DNA from: Ilyonectria destructans
Lineage: Eukaryota; Ascomycota; Sordariomycetes; Hypocreales; Nectriaceae
Reading direction: 5' to 3'
Assembly (NCBI GenBank): GCA_020740775.1
Contig: JAHEWK010000006.1
Span: forward strand, 2,790,001-2,854,000
Length of the DNA: 64,000 nucleotides
Part shown: one piece after another, positions 22,197 through 33,094 of the stretch
How the letters are laid out: the number at the start of each line of letters is the position of its first letter
How positions within the stretch are numbered: the stretch's first letter is position 1
Notes under the pieces: generated by a model
Databases searched by the model: none
The model's input: only the letters and a program-made list of their open reading frames with translations
What the model was told of the DNA's origin: nothing
Translations under genes and position numbers: made by a program

Positions 22197-23906
22197 TTAC
22201 AGCGTGGGAACCGGCGCAGGCGGTGTTTGGGAGTTTTGGGTCGATGAGGCCTTGTTTGTAGATCTTGGACGGTGGAAAACCACCCTCTTTCATATCAAGA
22301 GACGAGGCTAGGGGGCTCCGGGAGACACCCATGAGCGAGCGACGCGAGGGAAGCGCCAGGCACAGGATGGGCCGGCACTCACCAGCCAAACCATCAGATC
22401 GGCCATGACGCCCTACGGACGAGAGAGGTGATGATGGACGACGACACCCAAGCTGTCCCATCGCGCATCTACTCCGATCCAACTCATGCCACTGAGGCCC
22501 ACGAAGAGCAGCACGTTGGCCTCCCTCGCACCCTCATCCAACCCGACCCACCCGCTGGGGGAGCCCCGCCACAGAAATCAACAGAGACGATTCTAATTGC
22601 CTACACGTTCCTTGCCAACAGATTTTGGATGCTGATGACTGAATGGTTTCCCTAGTGCGCAAAGTCTACGAGAGGACAAGCAGAGGATGCACGACGAGGG
22701 TGCAACGTGACGGCTCGTGGTGGCACGGTTCCGTCCCATTCGTTGTCACCTCGTCACTGGAGCTTGAGAGGCGGTGTCCCCAAGTCCACAATGCTCACCC
22801 CTTTTAGCTTCGGCCCCAGCTGGGAACTATCGATTGGACTGGAGGCGGCTGCAGGACCTAGACCCAGGGGCGAGTGGAAAGTCAGCCATTTACCACCTGG
22901 CATCTGGCATGGGGCATGGCGTCGTCCGTTCGCGGGATGGAATGGATCCCATGCCTAGGCGCCTCCAGTCCGATTGCGAATCCCGAGCCAGGCGCAGCAG
23001 CAGCAATCAAGCGATAGCGGCCCCAGTTGTTCGGCTCTCCAGGCGCCAGGTCCCCCAAGCACGGACGAGCCGGCCGGGTGCGACCCTGCGTGTCCGCATC
23101 TTGGTACGGTGCAGGTGGCCCTTTCGTGGTTCTCGAGACCCCGTGCCAGCCAAATCAGTTCACTCACACGTTGTTACGTTGTTGAGCAAGGCCACAAGCC
23201 GCTCCCGCTCTGTCGCTCTGTCGCTCGCTCGCTGACCTTATACAATTCGCAGCCCGGTGATTCCCATCGCTCTATCGATCCATCCATTCATCACCCTTCT
23301 GGCCGCCCACCCCTCATCATCCCCCTCATTCTCCGTGCTTCTCTCATCTGCCCTCGACGCATCCATTGCATCCATCGCAAGCATCACCTGTCGCCCCCAA
23401 TCTCATCCTCGCATCCATCCCTCTCCTCACCGTCTCCAATTCAAGGCACTGCCCGCTGGCTCTCGGCTCCTTCACCCGCATCTAGCTTTCGTCATCAATC
23501 CAGATTCACCAGGGTCGTGCACCATTCCCGACACCCCCCGCGACCCGGCTAGGCCCCGGCGATCTGCTTCCCGATAATCAAAGCTCCCCATCCAATCCAA
23601 CTCAATCCCCCTCAAACACCAACTTTCCACCATCGTGGCCTTCCGTGCGCCCGCGACTTGAACCCGACAATCCGCAACCCCATCCATCCCCGCGCCACCA
23701 CCTCCTTCCGCATCGCATCGCATCGCATCGCGACGCATCTCGCCTTGTCCTTCCGCCCGGCCCACCTGTCTCCACGCTGACGCAATCCGCTCCCTCCCGA
23801 CTGCGCTCAATCGGCCTCACCGTCACCATCCGCCATCCGCCATCTGGAGCGCAATCGCCACCGCGCCATCGCGTTATCTGAGCTAGATTGCTCACTCACA
23901 GCCAAT
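22197..23906. other. spacer and long pyrimidine-rich leader of MAF1
   Basis: About 1.7 kb. The part from about 23200 to 23900 is C/T-rich with many CATC and TCC repeats, as in fungal leaders. ORFs inside it are Ser/Pro/His-rich and not convincing. Confidence 0.45.
23710..23731 (+). repeat. GCATC microsatellite, four units
   Basis: Four perfect GCATC units (23710-23729) followed by GC, in the MAF1 leader region. Looser CATC-type repeats surround it. Confidence 0.8.
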
Positions 23907-24958
23907 ATGAAGGTATGCGACACCGGTAATCTGCTCCGCGAGCCTGCCCGACGCTGACACCTCACCAGTATCTACCCGTACAAGATTTCGAGGCCGTAAC
24001 TGGCGCCCTGAACTTCAACACCCCCGACTGCAACGTTACTGGCGGATGCGATCTCTACACGACCAAATCGACAGGTTCCGACAAGAAGCTGTACAAGAAC
24101 ATCGACAAGGACCTCAACTCACAACACGAGGCGCTGCTCAAGCTCGGCGCAAGCCTATCACCACCCGAGCGAGAGCATATGCTGGCAACATCACCGAGTA
24201 TGCAGCTGTTTTCCCACTCTAGCGCGTTTGGTCCCCTCTCAGACCTTTCAAGTCGCCGGACGTTTGCCTACCTGATTGCGACGCTAAATGCGAGTCACCC
24301 GCACTACGACTTTTCCCACGTCCTGCGACCCAACGATTTTAAGCGTGAACGGAATCTGCGTCGCGTCATGGTCAACCTCGATTCAATCCTCCAGAACGTC
24401 CGGCCAAGCTTCGAGCCCAAGTCGCTCGGTTCATCCATCGGCAGTGAGACGACTTCCATTTGGGGAACCCAATGCTGGTCATTGATCGACAAGGAGATGC
24501 ACCTGAACGAGTGCACCATCTTTAGCTATCGCCCCGATACGGATCCATTTGAGGAGGACGAGAGTGCCATTTGGGCTGTGCATTACTTTTTCTTCAACCG
24601 AGCCTTGAAACGCGTCGCCTACCTTTATGTCCGCGTCGTTCCCGTCATCTCATCACACAGCCCAACGCTGCGACCGATGAACCTGGCACGGAATCAGCAG
24701 CGAGAGATGGAGTCCGCAGGCGCACAAAAACGTGCAAACTACTGGCTCGGCGACAGAGATGCTGAGTTGGTACCTTTCGACGAGGTAGACGACTTAAACG
24801 ATGATGGCCTCTTCTGGAATCGTGGAGAAGATGGCGATCTCGTGGCCTTCTCCGATGACGACTACCTCGAAGACGATGACCTTGACGACGTCGACATGCT
24901 CGACAAGCCTTTGGATAGGTACATGAGCGAGGACATTGCAGGTCGCATGGAGATCTAG
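23907..24958 (+). CDS. MAF1: RNA polymerase III repressor MAF1
   Basis: The first exon, 23907..23912, encodes only Met-Lys. The second, 23969..24958, continues YLPVQDFEAVTGALNF, giving 331 residues; the 56-nt intron is GTATGC...CACCAG. Conserved blocks are visible: the N-terminal FEAVTGALNF segment, a variable linker, RTFAYLIATLNASHPHYDFS, the LDSILQNVRP region, and LWSLIDKEM-like (CWSLIDKEMHLNECTIFSY). These are followed by a C-terminal block with WAVHYFFFNRALKRVAYLY and a long acidic tail (EDDDLDDVDML). Family knowledge: Maf1 binds Pol III and blocks tRNA and 5S transcription under nutrient stress; its phosphorylation by TORC1/PKA/Sch9 kinases keeps it inactive. Nothing appears broken. It converges with the histidine kinase gene. 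Confidence 0.96.
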
Positions 24959-26714
24959 TTTACCCTCTATCAGGGCGGCCCAGACTGGTCTTTTCCCCCA
25001 GAGCCTTGACGGCTTCAGCGGGTTCTGCATAATCAATTCTACGACGCAGATGTACTTGGCTTGCTTTCTGCACGACATTTTCAACAAATCACCATCTTAC
25101 TCTCAACGGTTACAGAGGGATTATGGGGCAACCATCTCCCAAGCTGGATCTCTACCTGGCACGGGCCGGATGGAGGCCACCAAGCACACGACTTTCTTAT
25201 CCCACGACCCCTTCATTGTTTCAACTTTGTCTTTTCCTTAACTCCGATAATTTTGAACGCGCGGCGCCTGGGCTGGCTTCTGGTCGGTGAGAGCGGCTGG
25301 GATTCCGCTGGAGTGGCGTTTCCGGGGCCGCATGCGGTACACGGCGGCATATTAAGCTTTTTGGTATTTTTCTACTTTTTGGTTCTGGAGTTTCCTTGAC
25401 TCACTACTCGGCTTCTTTACTCTATTGCTATCGCGAGTCACTTTCGCAGCCGTTGTCCTGTACTTTTTTTTTATATTGTTTTGGCTTATGCCTGGAATGG
25501 GTTGCCTGGGTTGGGGTGAGCATGGGACGGTTGGGACGGGATACATCAACCCATGGTTAACGGAGGAGCTACTGAGTGGAAATGAAACGACTCACTGACT
25601 GGGAATGACGGCAGAGGTTTCATCGGCTGGCCAGGCTGCGGCTGCTTGCTTTGACATTGATCCCGATACTGAATGATGATTTACAACTTGACTGCCACTG
25701 TGGTGTGTCTTTTGCTCATTGGCGTTGTACCTCTTGATGAATATGTACCAAGTATTTATGTCTTTACGGAGGGAAAGGCGAAAGCCAGTGATAGTTCGCA
25801 GGGTTGATTTTGGAGGGTCTAGAGGGCAGTGACGCAGCGAGTCCTATGGAACGACATGTGTCTTTGAATTCGGTGTTTGGCACTTAGATGGCGTTATATG
25901 TGCAAACAACCCTACGCGAATCACTTGTCTAGAGCTTTACAATAGCAATTCATCTGGGATCAAACCCCATATTCTCATCTCGCAATTATGCGCATCCACA
26001 TGATTACTTGTATATATACATGCAAATACGCCTAGCACGTCTTCTCTCAACTCCCACGTCCCTCGTTCTCTTTTCAACCCGACCGTCCTGTGTTCCCTCC
26101 GTATATGAGCTTGTATATGCATATCGGCCTTGTCTCGCATATGTACGTAGGCCTCGAACCAGATGATAAAAAATAAAAGTGCAAGACGATAAAGAATGAG
26201 ATAGCCAGTGAAGCCCGGGACTCCAAAATAAATATTTAAGAACAGTCGTACCAGAACCCCATGACACCGGGGGGGTTTCCCAGCCCCAAAAACCAAGGAT
26301 GAAGCCAACACCAAAAAAACAAAGACAGATTTCGCCCTCCGTCGGACTTTTGCCGTTGGAAAAAAAAAGAGATGTTGGTCAAGGAAAAGGGGTGCCAATT
26401 TCCCCATGCAAAATGTGTCTGTATCGGGACTTCGTCGTCACTGATGTGACTTGGCGTGTGTGTGGCGGATGTGATCGCTCTCCGCGGTTGGATGTTCTCG
26501 CTTTTCGTGTGTTGCGAAGCTCGCTGGCAACGCTGAGCAAGTGATGGAAGCATTAGGATAAAGACAATAGACGTAGATAAATAGTGTAGACAAGGAATTG
26601 TTGTATCGTGTAGAAACACTGGAATGGAGAAGTGTTTGACGTTGTATGTATCGCGTAAGGAAGATCATCTTTCTCGAAGCAAGATGTTGTGGAGGAGTAG
26701 ATGTTCGTTGGGTT
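24959..26714. other. convergent 3' spacer between MAF1 and the histidine kinase
   Basis: About 1.8 kb, AT-richer than the genes, with T-runs near 25366-25384 and 25464-25472. It presumably holds two 3' untranslated regions. No gene was recognised. Confidence 0.4.
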
Positions 26715-29700
26715 TTAACCCTCCTTGGGTGCGCCATTGGAACCCTCTTTGTGCGGTGGATTCCGAGGCGGATGGGCATCGCCGTTCATCTCCCTGGCAG
26801 GTTTTTCAGACTCGACATGATTCACCATCTTGATAGGTTCATCCAACTTGTTCTTTTTGGCCACGGCACCAACAGTCTCAGGCTCCTCTGGAATGGTGGC
26901 AAACTTCTTAAGTACCTGTTTGAGAGCGGGCCGTCGTATGGGCTTGGAGAGGAACTCGTCCATGCCAGAGTCGATGCACTCCTTGACATTGCTCTCTTCG
27001 GAGAACGCTGTGAGGGCGACAATGGGTGATGTGTAGCCCATCTCGCGGATTAGGCGGGTACTTTGGAGGCCGTCGAGGTTGGGCATCTGGACGTCCATGA
27101 ATATGACATCGAAGGACTGGTTCTTCTCCATGGTCGCCTTGACAAGGTCGTATGCCTCTTGGCCATCCTTGGCAATTGTGACGTCGTATATAGCCTCGAG
27201 CTTTAGCATCCTACTTACGACCTCGATGTTGGTCGAATTGTCGTCGGCAACGAGGACGCGAAGCTTGCCCTGGCTAGTCTTATTCGCCATGGCCCGGTCG
27301 ATTGCCGCCATCTTCTGCTCCGCACTCCTAGGCACAGGAGGATCCGCAGCGAAAAACGGCAAGCTCAAGCCGACCAGCCGAGGTTGCGGGTTGAGGGTAT
27401 TGACAGTTTTGGTATCCGTAGCAGCTTTGGGGGTGCCGGAGTTGCGATGTGAATCGGCGTCTGTGTTATCTACACTGACGGGTCGGGATTTTATACTGCT
27501 GGAGGCAGTGCTGGAGGCCCTAGATACGAAAATAAGACTGAATTCATGCGAGGGTTAAGGGGACACTTACCTGTCCTTGACATATTTGAGGGGAATTTGC
27601 ATCGTGAATTTCGTGCCAACTCCAGGGGTACTCTTCAGCCCTATTGAGCCTCCCATCAGACCGGCGAGTTGATGGCAGATGCTCAATCCCAGTCCGGTGC
27701 CACCAAACTTCTTGCTCAGGCCCAAATCTCCTTGGACAAACGGCTCAAACACCTTCTGCTGCATGTGTTCTGCGATACCGGGGCCAGTGTCCTCGACTTC
27801 GAACTCAAATATATACGACTTGGCTCCTGGTGGCGGCGGAGTGGGTGACCTCTCGCGGATACGGATGTGTGCTGCTGCTTTGGGATCCATCGGGTTGATG
27901 GAGAGGGCGGTGCCAGTGCCGTTGAAGCGGGTGCCATTTCCAACAGCTCCCGAGCTGCTCGAGTGTGTTGGGCTGGCTCCTCCACGGTCTCGATTGCGAG
28001 TGCGGCCTGTACGAGAGTTGTTCCGGGAATTCTTTGATAGAGAGGATGTGCGGCTCTCGTCCTCATTCGGAGTCTCCATCTCGCCCAAACACTTGATGCG
28101 AACCTCGACCTTTCCGTTCGGGGGCGTGAACTTCAGGCTGTTGCTGACAAGGTTGATGATGACTTGCAGGATGCGGTGCTGGTCGCCCCAGAGGCACATA
28201 TCCTTGAGACGACCTGTTCCGTGCGGACCTAAGGCTGGAAGCTTCGTCTCAACTCCGGACCGGTCTGGACTCGTGGCAATCTCGACGCTGTCTGAGCCCA
28301 TAAACTGGACCGAGAAGTTAATCTTTCCTTCTCGCACCTGCTTGTCAAAGATGGTCAGAATCTGAGACCGAATGTCGGCCAGTCGGAACTCTTTTAGTTC
28401 GAGACTGAGTTGGTTGCCAATCTGATTCTTAGAGAAGCTCAACAGATCCTCCAAAAGATGCAGCAGCAAGTCTCCTGACTTGTACAGCGTCTTCAAAGAT
28501 TGCTTGATCCTCGTCATATCAGTGTCCTCCATGCACACGGCGCACATGCCAAGGATACCGTTGAGTGGTGTCTTCAGCTCGTGTGAGATGTTTGCAATGA
28601 AAAGAGTTTTGCTCTCGTTTGCAGCTTCGGCAGCTTTCTTGCTCTCCTCCAACTCCCTCGTTCGCTCCGCCACCTTTACCTCCAACGACATGTACTGTTT
28701 TACCAACTCGTCGCTCATGTCATTGAATGTTCCCGTGAGCTCGGTCAATTCATCGGTAATGTAGTGCTTTCGGTCGTCGACTTTTCCGGGAATCTTGAAC
28801 ATGCGGCGGGCAGCGTCGTAACCTGATGATGGCTTCTTGGGTTTCCCCTTCGCCCACCGAATCATGGTGGCAATGGCCCCCCTTTTAGATTTTTGAGATA
28901 TGCCTCCAGAACTTGGCAGCTCCTCGAGGTCGGAGTCAATGAAAGACTCCTCGTATCCGGGCGGATTAACTGTCTTCTCGGTGGCAGCCTTGAGTTTGCT
29001 AATTGGCATGACGCTAAGATGAGCGCAAGGAACAATCAACAACATGATGAAGCCGACAGTCCCAAACACGGTACCAAGGAGTATATTCCGGAGGGTGTCG
29101 ATGGGTTCGTAGGCCTCCCACCTGGCCTTCTCGACAAGGACTGTCCAGTTAACGAGGGGTGTTTGGGTGCGGGCGAAGCCAACAGCTACGCGGACGTTCT
29201 CTTCATTGCGCGTGTTGAGCCGGGAGCTAGCGTTATTGACGGTATTGTAATGTAGAGTAAAAGAGTCCAAAGCCGCGGGATACTTCTTGATGGGGAAGGC
29301 CTTGTTGTCACGCTGGCTCGAGAACTGGTACTCCTTGTGGCGATCTTCGTGGGAGGAGGGTGTTTCCGGGGGAAGGAGGAACTTGACCAAAACGTTGCCA
29401 AAGGTGTCTCGGTCTGGGGTGTAGGTGGCGTTGCTGGCCGGGTTGGTCGAGTTGAATCGGTTGTAGGGTTCGTCAGGACCAATAAGGAGGACAGAGCCGG
29501 ATTTTCCCAATCCTTCGCGGGATTCCTGGATTTGGGTGAGTGAGGACAGGGCGACAACGGTCATGTAGCCCAGGATAAACCTGTCTTTGTTGTCTCTGAC
29601 CGGCACGGTGATGGATATGAGTGCGGTCGTCTCGTTCAAAACGAGGGGCCCGAGCAGGAGACCGCCGTCGCGATAAATGCGGACACCGGGGAATGCCTCA

Positions 29701-30260
29701 GCGGCGAAGGCAGTGGTGTTCACTCGGATGGGGTTCGCGTGTCCGAGATCGATGTAGGTAATGTTGGGATAAAGTGATGGAGGGTAGCCCATGCCATCGT
29801 CGCCGAGTCGGACGGGTTCGCCAGATGAGTTGGTATAAGGTAGGATGATGTCAGGAACGCTGCTGGCGGTAACATTGAAGAAGCCGCCATCAGATGCGCC
29901 AGTCTTATTCCTCGAATAGAGCCTGACCTGCATCAGGCCTGTGTCAGCGCTGACGGCCAGGGCGCTCTCAATGTCCTCAGTGGCATCGGACCAGTTGGCC
30001 TTGCCGGTGTCGTAATAGTTTGTGAGGGCGTCCTGGAGGAGGATGCGCGAGGTGATGGTGTAGCAACTGGTCTGAACGAGGTCGAGCTCGGCGGAGATGC
30101 GTGAGGCCTTGAGGGAGGCCGTGAGCATCAGGCCATCGCGCTCGACATTGATGACGAAGCGGTTGACATAGATCCAGGTCGGGATGGAGACGACAGCAAG
30201 GGCGACGAGGACTGCGAAGAGGACGAGGGCGGCGAGCTGCTCGCGAATGGCGATCCTCAT
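26715..30260 (-). CDS. SLN1: Sln1-type hybrid histidine kinase (osmosensor, group VI)
   Basis: Coding parts are complement(26715..27519, 27571..30260), 1164 residues; the 51-nt intron is GTAAGT...TCTAG. The layout is: membrane segment 1 (about residues 10-32); an extracellular sensor of roughly 360 residues with many N-glycosylation sites; membrane segment 2 (about 395-415); a linker with helix and basic stretches; HisKA with the phosphoacceptor H560 ([12 protein letters not shown]); a HATPase with EDTGPGI and GTGLGLSI boxes and a Ser-rich insertion (about residues 740-800); and a C-terminal receiver with VADDNSTN and acceptor D1039 ([12 protein letters not shown]). Family knowledge: Sln1 relays phosphate through Ypd1 to Ssk1 and Skn7 to control the HOG MAP-kinase path. 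Kinase and receiver residues look intact. Confidence 0.95.
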
Positions 30261-33094
30261 GGTAGGCAGCTTAGAACGGAAGGACTGAGGGTCGAGTGCG
30301 GCGACACGGCATCGTTGGCTCGTTTGAAGATTAGGCGATCAGATGGTCGATCGGTGGGTTAGGGAATGGAAGGGAATCGGAGGGTTCGGGAGGAGAGTCG
30401 AGGCTCAAACCGACGATGGAGAATTTGGGATCGACGATGGAAAGCCCACTCAGGCGGCGGCCGTGTCGACTGGGAGAGAAAGGCGTCGGGCCTGTGTCCC
30501 GTAGCTGTTGCGTCGCGTCTCGCAGTATCGAGCCGATGCCGATGGGTTGGACGACGAGGGTTGGACGCTGGTGCCGGTGCTTTGGGACTCTGATGGAGGG
30601 ACGCGGGATCGGCGATCAGCAGAAAGCGCCAGCAGGGAGGTGAGGGAGAGCGCCTCGTGGCCCAGCTGGAAGATGCCGGGGGGATCGACCGTCCAGTCGA
30701 CAGGCCGGGCGTGGTGGAGAGAAGAATACTTGGAAAATTGGGGAATGGGGGAACGGGGGATCCGGAAACGGGGAATGGACGAAAAAGAGAGCGGGAGGGG
30801 GGTGTTGGTTGTCGTTGTGGCCGTGGTGGTGAGCGAAGCCGGGACTCTGATTGATTGGCCCTGCGCGGGATTCGTCTCTGGATGGCAGGCGGGACGGAGT
30901 AATGACTGGAGTGTACGGAGTATTACTGCAGTACGAACCATGTACAAAGTACGAAAGTAAGAAAGTACTCGATGCAACGGGGGAGCCGGAGGATTTGCGC
31001 AAACGAAGCGTATTGTCGATCCACGCCGAGTCGGGCTGGCGCGGCGTAGGACCCGAGCCGTGACAGCGAAAGCTTAACCCACGCTCGAGCAATAAATGGA
31101 CCGAGACAGCTGCACGGAATCGTCTCCTTGCCCCAGTATGCGTTTGATTGTTCGTTCCGAGGAGCTGGTAAGGGCAATGTGAAAGCAGTTTTCCATCCCG
31201 TCTGGCGGTAGCGGTCCTTCGCTAAGTGGGAGCATGGAGACAATTGGCGCTGTGCCGCGGGTGCTAAGGTGACAATGGCAGTGGGCGCCGACCAGTACGG
31301 CCAGAGTGGGACTCGCGTCGTCAATGCTGATGGACCTGGAGATGAGAGCTTCCGTACATACATGGATCTACCCCTTGTACCATTCAGGTATGGGGCAAAT
31401 TACCTTACTTTTTAGCTCACCTCGTTTTCGTCTGGCGAAACGCGTATTCGATCCAAAAACCTCTTTCAACCCTCATCGCGAATCGCTACCGACGACGGGA
31501 GACTTCCGGAGATGCTTCCATATCCCCCGGCTGCCGTCGTCCTCGCCTGCACCGCCCTCGCCTCGCTACCAAATAGACAATGATCGTCCGAGAGACGGTT
31601 GAAAACAGCCATCGAGTCTTGGTCGAATTTGAGGAGAAACATCCACAGGGCTGTCTGGCACCCCAGCTAGCGGCCAGTCCACCCAATCCACCCAATCCCA
31701 GGCCCCATTCAGCGTTGCTGCAGTGGGCCTCGTAGCGGATTGCGCAGCTTATCCTCCGCGCCGGAACGACCATTGGCATTATGGACCATCGACACCATTG
31801 ACAATTGACACTATCGAGTGCGTGGCGCTCCCGCTCGGAGATGGGCAACTTTTTCGCCCATCCGCCCCCCGGGACACAAGCTCCAGGTGCTCCAGGGGCG
31901 CCCGGGGGCCAAGTTTTAGGGCACTTCACCTCGCCTATAAGTTAGGCCCTTCTAGGCCCTGCACCAGTCCCGATGCGACATCAGACGGTGTGCGGGGCCG
32001 GCGCAAAACGCCCGGCCAAGACGGGATTCAGCTGCCTTGGTGCATTTCTCGACATGAATTCCCCATGTGCTTAACATCCCAGATAAAGCGCCGTCTGAAC
32101 CTACGTACCCTATATCCAGATGGCGTGTGCGATTTCGATCTTGGCGATTCAAGTTGCCTAAGTCAGTATGATTGGACAGTCGCAAGCGTCCATATCGATC
32201 CTCCGAAGACTCTCCATAGTTCTTTACCCGGGGATACATCCTCCCGCGTTAACGGCTAAAGATCAACATGAACAATGCAAGCCCAAGACGACAATATGCT
32301 GCAAGGTGGCAAGATAGGCACCATCACAAGCAATACGCGCTGCACTGTACTACACTGCATCAAGTCCAATCCAATCCATCCCATGCAATGACAGGTCTGC
32401 AGGCGCACAAGGCAGGCGGGACAGCAAAAGGAATGAAGGGATAAAAGAAAAGAAACTAAAATGCGGAAATCGCCTCACTTACACTTTCCAAAGAAATGCC
32501 CGTCGACCAAGCTGCCACATAGACGAAGTATAGCACACGATCAGATCATCCCAGAAGTCTAATTGTCTCTAGATCACCAACCCATCCATTCTCTTCAGAG
32601 TATTCTTAATCTCAATGGAACAGACATCCTGCCCCTTGCAGAATCTGTTACACATATGAGCACATCATCACAAACATAAACATTCGCCCGCTAATTCCAA
32701 CCCGCTCCCTAGCGCCCTTCGAGCAAGCCTCTGCAAGCTCGGTTATCAAAGTGTAGGTACTTACGTGGGCTTGCTCTGCCTACGTACCTGGGTAAGTTGG
32801 GTGGGCGTCTCAAGCTCAGACGACGAGGCTCGGCCAATTGGCAATGTCCAGTCTCGTCACAATGTCTCACAACATGTCATTTCATGGCTTGGTCTAGCAA
32901 TCTAGCTGCCTACTATGCTCACTTGTCAGTTTCCCCTCTGCAGTCGATATGTTACTCCAGGTCTAGGACCACCGTGGTTGGCCAGACTTGACTGGTGAGT
33001 CCTATACACATACTCGCACATTGCTGCTTCTTGTATTCACTTCATTAATCCTCTTCTAACGGAACACCTGCAATGATTGAGTCCCCATGTCCTA
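30261..33094. other. promoter of SLN1 and 3' flank of the fluG-like gene
   Basis: About 2.8 kb. ORFs opposite the SLN1 leader (30366-30960) are G-rich leader shadows. The stretch 32270-33090 is AT-richer and probably holds the fluG-like 3' region. I see no gene or RNA. Confidence 0.4.

Noticed and set aside
27644..29255. Plus-strand ORFs inside the histidine kinase region
   Set aside because: They are antisense to a complete kinase with intact H, N, G1 and receiver motifs.
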